From: Chthoniobacterales bacterium
Lineage (GTDB): Bacteria > Verrucomicrobiota > Verrucomicrobiia > Chthoniobacterales > Terrimicrobiaceae
Assembly: GCA_014879575.1 (NCBI GenBank)
Contig: JACSRU010000086.1
Span: 1 to 39,510, forward strand
Direction: 5' to 3'
DNA length: 39,510 nucleotides
The position numbers and the translations under genes were made by a program. Below the pieces are notes generated by a model. That model had not been told where the DNA came from, searched no databases, and saw nothing but the letters and a program-made list of their open reading frames with translations. Positions 24,569-32,732 of the stretch are shown piece after piece. Each line of letters opens with the position of its first letter. The stretch's first letter is position 1.

Positions 24569-25093
24569 ATGTATCAAGAGCATGATTTCCACTATGCGAT
24601 GGAAAACACCCGTGTGGTCGTGAGTCCGCAGAGCGGAATTGAGACCTTTGGGACCACACGCTTTCATTTTTCTCTCGTCAGCGAGCTGCTGGACGAGGTG
24701 GATACCGTGCGCATCCGCAAGGGACGCCTCGAGGCGGAGCGCCCGCGCATTGTCTCCCCGCATCACTTCAGCAAGCTTTTGCTCGACGGGTTCGGTGAGA
24801 GTGCCAGGGAATATGCGGACTGGATCGAATCCAACGCGACGGCCTTCAAAATCCTGCGTTACGGATTTCAATTTCGTAAAACCGATCTCTCCGAACACGT
24901 GGTTCGCGAGCCCATGGAGCAGGCACTCGATCGCTTAAAGGGGACGATCAACAGCGGAGACGATCCCCTGGCCACGCTGATCGCCGGGGTTGATGACGCC
25001 TGGGAGGTCTGTCTGTTGAAATTTTCGATGGAGATGATCCAACGCTCGGCCGGGGGAAACGTGGAGGAATGGCAAAGGCGGGGGTTGATATGA
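24569..25093 (+). CDS. Conserved protein of unknown function (PVC-type)
   Basis: The 174-residue protein starts MYQEHDFHYAMENTRVVV and contains TFGTTRFHFSLVSELLDEV and RIRKGRLEAERPRIVSP. The hydrophobic and charged segments LRYGFQFRKTDLSEHVV and GVDDAWEVCLLKFSMEMIQ follow, ending in a short RRGLI tail. I recall similar proteins in Verrucomicrobiota genomes, always uncharacterised. There is no signal peptide or membrane segment, so it is probably cytoplasmic. The frame is open from 24425, but the conserved part begins at the ATG at 24569. A TATTGT box lies about 10 nt before the ATG, which may mean a very short leader. The neighbour downstream is the LysM protein gene, 46 nt away. Confidence 0.75.
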   Translation: MYQEHDFHYAMENTRVVVSPQSGIETFGTTRFHFSLVSELLDEVDTVRIRKGRLEAERPRIVSPHHFSKLLLDGFGESAREYADWIESNATAFKILRYGFQFRKTDLSEHVVREPMEQALDRLKGTINSGDDPLATLIAGVDDAWEVCLLKFSMEMIQRSAGGNVEEWQRRGLI

Positions 25094-25139
25094 TTTCCGC
25101 ATTTCCCTTTTCCCACCGCAGTGCATAGGATGCCCGGAC

Positions 25140-25976
25140 ATGATAGCCAGAGTTATTGTCATTCTGATCCTTGTGGTCGCCATTCTTGGGGGGACGGCGT
25201 ATTTCGGCTACGAGCTTTACCTCAAGCCCCGGAAGCTTGATGTGGAGGAAAAAGCGCAGGGGGTCGTGGCGCCAACGCCCCCGCCGGATCCCAGCCTGGC
25301 GGCCTTCGAGGCCCTGAAGCCCACGCTGGAACTCAACACCCCCGAGGCGCAGGCCGCGCTCCAAACCTTTCTGGAAACCTATCCCGAATCCCCCATGGCA
25401 TCCGCCGCAAGAGCCGCCCTCGGCCGGATCAACGCCGCCATGATCCTCTCGCCCTCGCCCTCGCCGGACAAGACCCTCTACGCAGTTGTCAAGGGGGACT
25501 CGCTCGTGAAGATCGCCTCAAAATTCAAGACCGGGGCGGAGTTGCTCTACGCCGTCAACAATCTTCAGACGATCAATTTGCGGATCGGGCAGGAACTGGC
25601 GATACCCAGGCTCGACACCTCGCTGGTGATTGACCGGGCGGCCAAGACCGTCACAATCCAGAATGCCGGGGCCTTTGTGCGCGAGTATCCGATCAAGTCC
25701 CTGAAGATTCCCCCGACTTCCGGCACTGTCCAGACCAAGGTGAGCGACAAACTTGCGATGAAGGGGGACACGCGCGTTGCCTTTGGGACAAAGGATTACG
25801 AGGGCAGCGAGCGTTTCGTGATGCTCAGCCTGCAGGGCGTGATGCTCCGGGGGGCGCCGGCTCCGGCGGCGGATGGCTCGGAGCCACCCCTCCCGCCCGG
25901 CATTGTCCTCGAACCTGCGGACGCTGCGGAAATTTTTCTCCTCACCACCCGGGGAACCCCGGTGACCATCAAGTGA
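25140..25976 (+). CDS. LysM protein with a degenerate L,D-transpeptidase-like domain
   Basis: The 278-residue protein has an N-terminal membrane anchor (about 5-24). A helical repeat-like segment follows (about 60-100, LQTFLETYPESPMASAARAALG, reminiscent of TPR-type proteins). A LysM peptidoglycan-binding domain is at about 113-156 (YAVVKGDSLVKIASKF to LRIGQELAIP). The C-terminal part (160-278) runs LVIDRAAKTVTIQ to a GTPVTI end like YkuD-type L,D-transpeptidases. However, the catalytic SHGCIRLS segment reads PPGIVLEP, with no Cys and no upstream HG motif. The enzyme activity is therefore probably lost, leaving a wall-binding scaffold. It lies 7 nt before accA on the same strand. Confidence 0.82.
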   Translation: MIARVIVILILVVAILGGTAYFGYELYLKPRKLDVEEKAQGVVAPTPPPDPSLAAFEALKPTLELNTPEAQAALQTFLETYPESPMASAARAALGRINAAMILSPSPSPDKTLYAVVKGDSLVKIASKFKTGAELLYAVNNLQTINLRIGQELAIPRLDTSLVIDRAAKTVTIQNAGAFVREYPIKSLKIPPTSGTVQTKVSDKLAMKGDTRVAFGTKDYEGSERFVMLSLQGVMLRGAPAPAADGSEPPLPPGIVLEPADAAEIFLLTTRGTPVTIK

Positions 25977-25983
25977 CGCGCCC

Positions 25984-26940
25984 ATGAACATTCAACCGCT
26001 CGAATTTGAACAGCCCATTTTGGAACTCGAACAAAAGCTCAACGACCTGAAGCGGCGGCTTTCTGAGAGGAACATTGATCTCACTTCCGAGGTCGGGCAG
26101 ATGCAAAAGAAGATCGAGGCGACGCGCCGGGAGATCTACACCAACCTCACGGCCTGGCAGCGCGTCCAGATCGCCCGCCACACCGCCCGTCCATTTTTTC
26201 TCGACTACATCCAGCAAGCGTTCACGGACTTCGTCGAACTCAAGGGAGACCGGCTCTTCGGAGACGATGCCTCCATGCCCTGCGGGCTTGCCAGAATTGG
26301 GGGCATCCGATGCGCGGTGATTGGCCAGCAAAAAGGCCGGGACGTGAAGGAAAATCTCCTTCGGAATTTCGGAAGTCCGCATCCCGAGGGCTACCGCAAG
26401 GCACTCCGCGTGATGCGGATCGCCGAGAAGTTTGGTTTTCCGGTTGTGACGTTGATCGACACGCCGGGCGCATATCCCGGGGTGGGAGCCGAGGAGCGGC
26501 ATATTGCGGAAGCCATCGCGGTGAACATTCGCGAGATGATGGTTCTGCGAACTCCGGTTGTTGCGGTTGTCATTGGCGAAGGGGGTTCGGGTGGCGCCCT
26601 TGGCATCGGGGTGGCCGACCGCGTGCTCATGCTCGAAAATGCCTACTATTCGGTGATCAGTCCGGAAGGCTGCGCCGCGATCCTCTGGAAGCATCGCAAG
26701 CATGCTCCCGAGGCAGCGGAAGCCCTCAAGCTCGATGCCGCGGGTCTGCTCGAAATGGGACTCATTGACGGAATCGTCCCCGAGCCACTGGGGGGGGCTC
26801 ACCGCGATCCCACCGTCGCTGCGGCGAATCTCCAGACGGCCGTTCTGGCCGCCCTGCGGGACATTCTGGAAATCCCTGTCGAGAAACTCCTCGCGCAACG
26901 CTACGACAAATTCCGCAAAATGGGCGTCTTCCAGGAATAG
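25984..26940 (+). CDS. accA: Acetyl-CoA carboxylase carboxyltransferase subunit alpha
   Basis: AccA with AccD transfers the carboxyl group from biotin-AccB to acetyl-CoA, giving malonyl-CoA for fatty acid synthesis. The 318-residue product has the helical N-terminus (FEQPILELEQKLNDLKRR), then KGRDVKENLLRNFG, VTLIDTPGAYPGVGAEERH, GEGGSGGALGIGVADRVLMLENA and YSVISPEGCAAILWK. All are diagnostic of AccA, and its length equals the family norm. It begins 7 nt after the LysM protein gene with only a weak ribosome site, consistent with coupling. The accD partner is not in this window. Confidence 0.97.
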   Translation: MNIQPLEFEQPILELEQKLNDLKRRLSERNIDLTSEVGQMQKKIEATRREIYTNLTAWQRVQIARHTARPFFLDYIQQAFTDFVELKGDRLFGDDASMPCGLARIGGIRCAVIGQQKGRDVKENLLRNFGSPHPEGYRKALRVMRIAEKFGFPVVTLIDTPGAYPGVGAEERHIAEAIAVNIREMMVLRTPVVAVVIGEGGSGGALGIGVADRVLMLENAYYSVISPEGCAAILWKHRKHAPEAAEALKLDAAGLLEMGLIDGIVPEPLGGAHRDPTVAAANLQTAVLAALRDILEIPVEKLLAQRYDKFRKMGVFQE

Positions 26941-26955
26941 GGGATCCGGAGGCAG

Positions 26956-28068
26956 ATGAAGATTATTGATCGCACGGTCGGGTTCGGGATCTTTCTCACC
27001 ACGTTTTTTGGCGTGTTGGTTCTGAGCCTCATTCTGGTTCTGGGCAACATTTTCAAGGAACTCCTGGACATCCTGATCAACAACCCAGACGTGCCCATCA
27101 CGACCGTGTTGGCCTTCATGGCGCTCGTGTTGCCATTTTCCCTGACCTTCACGATTCCCTGGGGATTTCTGACCGCTCTCCTGCTCGTGTTCGGGCGCAT
27201 GTCCGCTGACAACGAGCTCATCGCCCTGAAGTCCAATGGGGTCAGCGTGCCGAGGATTTGTGTGCCCGCCTTCCTGCTGGCGATTGCGCTGACGCTGATT
27301 TGTTTCTGGATCAACATCGAAGTCGCGCCCCGGGCCGAACAGGCGATGACGCGGGCGGTCGTGGATATCGCCACCAGCAATCCGGCCTCCCTCTTCCGCG
27401 CGGACGAGGTTGTGGACAAGTTTCCCGACCGGCGCGTCTATGTGGGGAAAAAGGAGGGCAACCAACTTTTCAACATCATCGTTTTTGAACTGACCGAGGA
27501 ATTCGTGCCGAAGCAGATGATCTATGCCAGGGAGGGCGTGTTGACCACCGATCCCAAGAATGGCTCGCGTCTCCTCCTCCGGCTTTTCAATGCCCGCTTT
27601 GAACAGCGCGATGACAAAGACCCGCGGGATGTCGCCAAGATTCGGCAGGGAATTGTCATGGAGGAGGGCGTGTTTCCGATCTCGCTCGAAAAATTTTTTG
27701 AGGAATTCCAAGGGAGTCGTCGTCTGAGTTCCTACACTCTGCCTGAGTTGACGGATCTGATGCTCAAGGGGGCTGGGGATCGGCAAACCGAGGTGGTTGT
27801 GGAGTTCAACAAGCGGTTTTCGGTCTCCCTGGCCTGCGCCGCCTTTGTGTTGATCGCGATTCCCTTTGGTATCACGGCCCACCGGAAGGAGACATCGGTT
27901 GGCTTTGGGCTCAGTCTGATCATCGCCTTCACGTATTTTTTCTTCATCATCATGGCGGACACCTTCCGCAACAATCCCGCAGCACATCCGGCGCTTCTGA
28001 TCTGGGTGCCCAACGTCCTGTTCTTCTGTTTGGGATCGTATCTTTTTTACCGGTTGAGCAAGCGCTGA
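26956..28068 (+). CDS. LptF/LptG (YjgP/YjgQ) family permease
   Basis: The product belongs to the YjgP/YjgQ family. These are the inner-membrane components of the LPS export ABC complex LptB2FG, which push lipopolysaccharide toward the LptC-LptA bridge. The 370-residue protein has two or three N-terminal membrane segments (including TTFFGVLVLSLILVLGNIFKELLD and LPFSLTFTIPWGFLTALLL). The conserved early region FGRMSADNELIALKSNGVS and a periplasmic jellyroll-like middle (about 115-260) follow. Three C-terminal membrane segments complete the fold. Only one copy is here, so LptF and LptG cannot be separated. It follows accA by 15 nt. Confidence 0.9.
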   Translation: MKIIDRTVGFGIFLTTFFGVLVLSLILVLGNIFKELLDILINNPDVPITTVLAFMALVLPFSLTFTIPWGFLTALLLVFGRMSADNELIALKSNGVSVPRICVPAFLLAIALTLICFWINIEVAPRAEQAMTRAVVDIATSNPASLFRADEVVDKFPDRRVYVGKKEGNQLFNIIVFELTEEFVPKQMIYAREGVLTTDPKNGSRLLLRLFNARFEQRDDKDPRDVAKIRQGIVMEEGVFPISLEKFFEEFQGSRRLSSYTLPELTDLMLKGAGDRQTEVVVEFNKRFSVSLACAAFVLIAIPFGITAHRKETSVGFGLSLIIAFTYFFFIIMADTFRNNPAAHPALLIWVPNVLFFCLGSYLFYRLSKR

Positions 28069-28079
28069 CCTTCCCTTTC

Positions 28080-29093
28080 ATGCGATTCTTCGTTCGTCTG
28101 ATCTTCCTTCTTGTGGTCCTTGTGTTGTTGGCGATCGGTGGGGGGCTGGCCTGGTTCGGTTCCTGGCGAACGGAACGCATGGCCCACTTGAACTCGGCCT
28201 CTTCCATCGCGGAAACCTCCGCTGGGGATGTGGAATACTTGCAGGATGGCGAGGGCCCGCCCCTTTTGGTTTTTCACGGGGCACCGGGGGGTTGCGACCA
28301 GGCCCTGCTCCTTGGCAGCTCCCTTGCGGAGCAGGGCTTTCAGGTGATCGCGCCCTCGCGTCCGGGATATCTCCGCACTCCGTTGACTTCCGGATTGTCC
28401 CCGGAAAAACAGGCGGATGCCATGGCCGCATTGCTGGACAAGCTGGGGATTGAAAATGTGGCAGTTTTGGGATTTTCGATGGGCGCACCGGCGGCCGTGG
28501 AATTTTGTCGGCGCCATCCCCGGCGCGCGTGGGCCCTGGTGCTGATTTCTGCGGTTACGAAAAAGAGCCCGCCCCCTCCGGCAGATCCTCCGATGCCCGC
28601 AATTTTGAATCAACGGCTCACCGGGGACATCGGCTCGTGGTTTCTTGTTCACACCGCCGAGCGGGATCCCTCGAAGGCCCTGGGATGGTGTTTTGACCTG
28701 GCGCAGACGGGAAGCGAGACGGATCGAGCGAAATGGATCCTTTCGGTCCTTGGAAATCCCGGCCAACTTTCCTGGTTCCGCGATTTTGTCGGCACCTTCG
28801 CGCCGATCGCCCCCCGGGAGAGCGGATTAAAAAATGATCTCCTGCAATTGCGGGCGCTGCCCGAGTTGCCGTTTGACAAACTGACGGTGCCGATCCTGCT
28901 TGTTCAGGGTGCCGAGGATTCCTTTGTGCCGCCCGCAGAGATCGAGGTGGTAAAAAAGAAGGGGCCTGCCGCGGAACTGCTTGTTGTCCCCAACACGGGG
29001 CATGTGCCGGAACTCGGGCCGGAGAGTGACGGGATTTTCAATAAAGTCCGTGAGTTTCTGGATCGTTTTCATGGAGGCCAGAGCCTTCCTTGA
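28080..29093 (+). CDS. Membrane-anchored alpha/beta hydrolase
   Basis: The 337-residue protein has an N-terminal membrane anchor (about 5-27) and an alpha/beta-hydrolase fold. It has the oxyanion segment VFHGAPGG (64-71), the nucleophile elbow GFSMG with S133, the acid D280 in GAEDSFVPP and the base H308 in NTGHVPEL. Members include esterases, lipases and epoxide or haloalkane hydrolases; the substrate cannot be predicted. It starts 11 nt after the permease stop and is probably the last gene of the LysM-accA-permease run. The catalytic domain is expected outside the cytoplasmic membrane if the anchor is N-in. Confidence 0.85.
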   Translation: MRFFVRLIFLLVVLVLLAIGGGLAWFGSWRTERMAHLNSASSIAETSAGDVEYLQDGEGPPLLVFHGAPGGCDQALLLGSSLAEQGFQVIAPSRPGYLRTPLTSGLSPEKQADAMAALLDKLGIENVAVLGFSMGAPAAVEFCRRHPRRAWALVLISAVTKKSPPPPADPPMPAILNQRLTGDIGSWFLVHTAERDPSKALGWCFDLAQTGSETDRAKWILSVLGNPGQLSWFRDFVGTFAPIAPRESGLKNDLLQLRALPELPFDKLTVPILLVQGAEDSFVPPAEIEVVKKKGPAAELLVVPNTGHVPELGPESDGIFNKVREFLDRFHGGQSLP

Positions 29094-29210
29094 ACACCTC
29101 CAGAGATTTTCTGCACCTTGAAACACTCCGGGCGTCTGCCTGCGGGAAGAGGGTGTTAATTTTTGGGAAAGGGGTTTCCCTGGCGGCTTTTGAACAGTAA
29201 TTTTCCGCCC
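29094..29210. other. Intergenic region before the sensor kinase
   Basis: It contains the perfect small hairpin GGGAAA-GGGG-TTTCCC at 29164-29179, preceded by a T-run. TTGAAA at 29118 resembles a -35 box, but no convincing -10 follows. The hairpin lies about 30 nt before the kinase start and could affect its translation. Confidence 0.35.
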
Positions 29211-31880
29211 ATGCCCGACCAGCGATTGTCACGAGATGCGCGAATCCGGATACCTGCCGCGTTGGTGCTTGGATTGATTGTGCTCGTTTTAGGGCTTCTG
29301 GGCTTCGGGCATTATCTGGTGGAGAGCAGACAGATCGCCCGGGAAAAGCACCGGATGCTTGGTGCCATCGGCGAACTCACGACCAGGCAAATCCAGCAAT
29401 GGTGTGAGGCGCGGGTTCGTGAAGCCGACCGCTCGGCAAAAAGCGTCCGCATTCTCGAAATTGTCGAAGGTCTCATGAAGACTCCGGGCAACAAGGATCT
29501 CCTGGAACAGCTGAGAGAGCGGATGAAAAGCGAAATGCGCGGCGGGGAATATGTGGATGTCCTGATTTTTGATCGCGATCTCCGATTGCTGGCCTCCGTC
29601 GGGAACGCCGAGGCACCGGTGAGCGAGACCACAAAGCAAGCTGTCCAGGCGGCAGCTTCCACTTCCAAGACAGGCGTCCTCTCCGGTCTGTTTCTCTCGC
29701 CAGAGGACGAGGTCCAGATCGACACGGCATCGGCCGTGCGCGATGAAAGCGGGGTGCTTCTGGCGGTGTTGGTTCTCCGAAGCCGGGCGGATGTGCATTT
29801 TCCTTCGAGCATCCGAAGCGTGCCGGAAGCCGATCCGACGACGGAGGTGTATCTGGTCGAGCGCGACGGGGAGGAGGCCCTCTACCTGACCGGATTGCGT
29901 TCGCAGGAAGGTGCCACCCTTCGGTTGCGAGTGCCGCTGACGCTCACGGCACTGCCGGCCGTGCAGGCGGTTCTCGGCCGACGCGGGTTTTTCGAGGGAG
30001 TCGATTATCGCGGGGAAAAGGTGCTGAGCGATTTGCGACAGGTTCCCGACTCTTCGTGGTGGCTTGTGGTGAAGCTGGATGCCGGGCAGGTGCTGGCGGA
30101 GGCGAGGAGCCGGGCGGTCACATTCACGCTTGTTGTCGGGCTGCTCCTCCTGGTGACGGCAAGCTCGCTGGCGTATCTCTTTCTGCGCCGACAGCTCCGA
30201 CTTTCCCGGAAACTCCTTCAGGCGGAAATTCAGAAGCGCGAAGCCGAAAAATTGGAAGTCCAGGTGGCGCGACTTTCCCGTCTCCATGCGGCATTGAGTT
30301 ATTGCAACCTGGCCATTGTGCATTCTTCCACCGCCGAGGAGTTGTTGCCGAAAATCTGTCACAATGTGGTCAGCTACGGGGGGTTGAAAATGGTTTGGAT
30401 CAGTATGCTGGACAAGGCAACCGGCCTGGTCCATCCCGTGGCCGCTTCCGGCGACGGGATTGCCTATTTGGAGAACATTGAGATTTCAACGAATCCGGAT
30501 CTGGCGATCGGGTGCGGCCCCGTCGGCACGGCGATTCGCGAGGGACGCGAGGTCTGGATCACGGATTTCCAAAACGATCCCAAGACGCTCCCCTGGCGGG
30601 AGCGGGCCGCCGCCTTCGGGTGGAAGTCCTGCGCGGTAATCCCCCTCTACAAGGCGGAGGAGACGGTGGGTTCGCTCAACATTTACAGCGATCAATACGA
30701 TGCCTTTGGAGAAGAGGAGCGCAAGTTGGCGGTGCAGCTTGCCGCAGATCTCAGCTTTGCCCTGGACCGCTTCGTGCGCGAGGACGAACGACAAACCCTT
30801 CGGACGGCTGTCGAGCAGTCCGCCAGCGCGATTGTCATCACCAGTCTTTCCGGAGCCATCGAATATGTGAATCCCGCCTTTGAGAGAATTTCCGGCTATA
30901 CGAGCGAGGAGGTGATTGGTCAGAATCCCCGCGTTCTGAAATCCGGGAAGCAACCCGAATCCTTTTACCAGGTGCTTTGGAAAACGATCACATCCGGAAG
31001 AACCTGGAGGGGCCAGTTTCAGAACAAGCGCAAGGACGGCACGCTCTACTGGGAACGGGCAACGATTTCTCCGGTCCATAATGAGGGAGGAGAGATTGCC
31101 CACTTTATCGCGATCAAGGAAGATATCTCCCACCAGAAATCCTTGGAGGCGGATTTGCGCTCCGCGCTCGACCGGGCCGAGGCAAGCAACCGGGCGAAGG
31201 GCGAATTTCTTGCCGTGATGAGCCATGAACTCCGCACACCGCTCAATGGGATTCTCGGCTATGCGGAACTTCTCTCCTACACCTTTCTCAATGACGAGCA
31301 GAGGGAATTTACGCAAACCATCCGCACGAGCGGGGAGCACCTCCTGCAGATCGTCAACGACATCCTGGATTTCTCGAGCATCGAGAGGGAGGCCTTGCGA
31401 TTGGAGGTCGAGTCGGTTCTTGTTTCGGAACTCCTCGAAACATCCTGTCTTCCGATCAGGAAAACAGCCGCCGACAAGGGGATTGCCTTTCATTGCGTTG
31501 CGGCACCGGAAGTGCCGGAGCGGATCAACGGAGATGCCCAGAGGATCCGGCAGGTGCTTATCAATCTCCTCGGCAATGCGGTCAAGTTCACTTCCCAAGG
31601 ATCTGTGTGTCTTCGAGTGAGCGTCGGCACTGGGGAGGGGCGGCCGTTCACGGAGTTTTCCGTTGAGGATACGGGCATTGGAATGTCCCCGGAGACGATG
31701 GCCCGCTTGTTCCAGCCCTTCGTGCAGGGAGACTCGACCTTGAGCCGTACGTATGCGGGCACGGGACTCGGGTTGGCGATTTCGCAGCGTATCGCAAAAG
31801 CCATGGGAGGCGGGATCCGTGTGACTTCCATTCCGGGTCAGGGCAGCACCTTTATTTTTCGACTTCCCTGCGATCTTTAG
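29211..31880 (+). CDS. Membrane sensor histidine kinase with GAF and PAS domains
   Basis: The 889-residue protein starts at the ATG at 29211, just before the basic, then hydrophobic N-terminus; the frame opens 48 nt earlier. Domain order is TM1 (about 14-36), a large periplasmic Cache-like sensor (about 37-300), TM2 (about 302-325), a short coiled coil, GAF (about 356-524), PAS (about 529-644, YVNPAFERISGYTSEEVIG) and HisKA with H672 in MSHELRTPLNGILGY. The ATPase domain has its N box NLLGNAVKFT, then DTGIGM, LFQPFVQ and GTGLGLAIS. There is no receiver domain, and no response-regulator gene is adjacent, so it is an orphan kinase. The ligand is unknown. HisKA, GAF and PAS arrangement is typical of multi-input regulators. 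Confidence 0.93.
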   Translation: MPDQRLSRDARIRIPAALVLGLIVLVLGLLGFGHYLVESRQIAREKHRMLGAIGELTTRQIQQWCEARVREADRSAKSVRILEIVEGLMKTPGNKDLLEQLRERMKSEMRGGEYVDVLIFDRDLRLLASVGNAEAPVSETTKQAVQAAASTSKTGVLSGLFLSPEDEVQIDTASAVRDESGVLLAVLVLRSRADVHFPSSIRSVPEADPTTEVYLVERDGEEALYLTGLRSQEGATLRLRVPLTLTALPAVQAVLGRRGFFEGVDYRGEKVLSDLRQVPDSSWWLVVKLDAGQVLAEARSRAVTFTLVVGLLLLVTASSLAYLFLRRQLRLSRKLLQAEIQKREAEKLEVQVARLSRLHAALSYCNLAIVHSSTAEELLPKICHNVVSYGGLKMVWISMLDKATGLVHPVAASGDGIAYLENIEISTNPDLAIGCGPVGTAIREGREVWITDFQNDPKTLPWRERAAAFGWKSCAVIPLYKAEETVGSLNIYSDQYDAFGEEERKLAVQLAADLSFALDRFVREDERQTLRTAVEQSASAIVITSLSGAIEYVNPAFERISGYTSEEVIGQNPRVLKSGKQPESFYQVLWKTITSGRTWRGQFQNKRKDGTLYWERATISPVHNEGGEIAHFIAIKEDISHQKSLEADLRSALDRAEASNRAKGEFLAVMSHELRTPLNGILGYAELLSYTFLNDEQREFTQTIRTSGEHLLQIVNDILDFSSIEREALRLEVESVLVSELLETSCLPIRKTAADKGIAFHCVAAPEVPERINGDAQRIRQVLINLLGNAVKFTSQGSVCLRVSVGTGEGRPFTEFSVEDTGIGMSPETMARLFQPFVQGDSTLSRTYAGTGLGLAISQRIAKAMGGGIRVTSIPGQGSTFIFRLPCDL

Positions 31881-32001
31881 GAAACGGTTTTTTCGATCAC
31901 CTGAAATAAATTATTCCCTTGCACGGGCTTCGTGAGTTTGTCAGCTTACTGGCGGCAACGCAGCCGATTTTCTCCGCGCAAATTGCTGGGAGTAAATAAA
32001 T
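31881..32001. other. Intergenic region between sensor kinase and tRNA-Gln
   Basis: These 121 nt hold no gene. They are AT-richer than the surroundings near 31905-31920 and again at 31990-32000. No strong terminator stem is visible after the kinase stop, apart from a short T-run at 31890-31895. The tRNA promoter must lie here but is not clear. Confidence 0.35.
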
Positions 32002-32075
32002 TGCCTCGTGGTGTAACGGTAGCACTGCAGATTCTGGATCTGTGTGTCATGGTTCGAATCCATGCGAGGCAGCCA
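32002..32075 (+). tRNA. tRNA-Gln (anticodon CTG)
   Basis: The acceptor is TGCCTCG/CGAGGCA. The D arm is a short GTGT-AACGGTA-GCAC. The anticodon stem is GCAGA/TCTGT with loop TTCTGGA, so the anticodon is CTG for CAG codons. The T arm is ATGG-TTCGAATC-CATG. The discriminator is G, followed by an encoded CCA (32073-32075). Unlike the tRNA-Val in this window, the CCA tail is genomic. Confidence 0.96.
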
Positions 32076-32104
32076 ACTTTTTAAGCGAAAATTTTTCTTT
32101 CTAT

Positions 32105-32120
32105 GAACGCTCGGGCGTTC
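32105..32120. terminator. GAACGC-TCGG-GCGTTC hairpin downstream of tRNA-Gln
   Basis: A perfect 6-bp stem with a four-base TCGG loop lies 30 nt after the tRNA. A T-rich stretch lies before it and not after it, so it is not a textbook intrinsic terminator. It may act as a processing or termination signal for the tRNA transcript, or belong to the leader of the next gene. Confidence 0.35.
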
Positions 32121-32216
32121 GTCAGAGTTGCGGGGATATTTGGTTTTGCAAAGGCCATCCCTTGGGGGTATGACTCGGCACGCGGGTTTGGAATCCGCAG
32201 AAAACCCACAGATCGT

Positions 32217-32729
32217 ATGATTCGCCTTCCCACCCACTTGATTCTTCTTGCTGCGCTCGCAGTTTTGTCCGTCGGTTGCGCCTCTGGTCCGCAGGGAAAT
32301 CCAGCCATCACGGCGGCGGCCACTTCCCGGGGAGTGGATCCGGGGACGGTTCAAAAGATGAACAACGCCCAGGCACTGAACTACGCCGACATTGGGAACC
32401 TTGTGAGGAAAGGTGTGCCTTCCCAGACCATCGTGGATTACCTCAACAGCACGCGAAAAGTTTACAGCTTTTCGCAGGCGCAACTGACGCAACTGAAATC
32501 CGCGGGAGCCACCCCGCAACTTTTGAACTACCTCACGGACACCCAGGGGTTTTACGGAAACCATTCGTCGCGTCAGAGGGTTCGGGGCGCAAGGACGAAG
32601 GGACAATATGGAAACGGTCTTCGCAACCAGGCAGAGCAGCCTTTTGGCTACAACCAGCCAGAGGTGGACGACTGGTATGACTCCGGATATGAAGAGTCCC
32701 TTTACAGTCCGTTTTCCTACAACAACTGA
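32217..32729 (+). CDS. Lipoprotein with helical SHOCT-like segment
   Basis: The 170-residue protein starts MIRLPTHLILLAALAVLSVGC, a clear lipobox with Cys21. The mature N-part is Ala/Thr-rich. The segment IGNLVRKGVPSQTIVDYLNS and, 14 residues on, LTQLKSAGATPQLLNYLTD form two related short helical motifs of the type repeated in many Verrucomicrobia lipoproteins. The tail is Tyr/Asn/Ser-rich (YDSGYEESLYSPFSYNN). I do not know its function. The frame is open from 32103, but the lipobox start at 32217 is far more likely. The stop is directly followed by the start of the next gene (TGAGTGATG). Confidence 0.78.
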   Translation: MIRLPTHLILLAALAVLSVGCASGPQGNPAITAAATSRGVDPGTVQKMNNAQALNYADIGNLVRKGVPSQTIVDYLNSTRKVYSFSQAQLTQLKSAGATPQLLNYLTDTQGFYGNHSSRQRVRGARTKGQYGNGLRNQAEQPFGYNQPEVDDWYDSGYEESLYSPFSYNN

Positions 32730-32732
32730 GTG

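Noticed and set aside
25969-27987. Very long minus-strand open frame (672 codons)
   Set aside because: It is antisense to accA and the permease gene, both unmistakable. High GC makes long shadow frames common.
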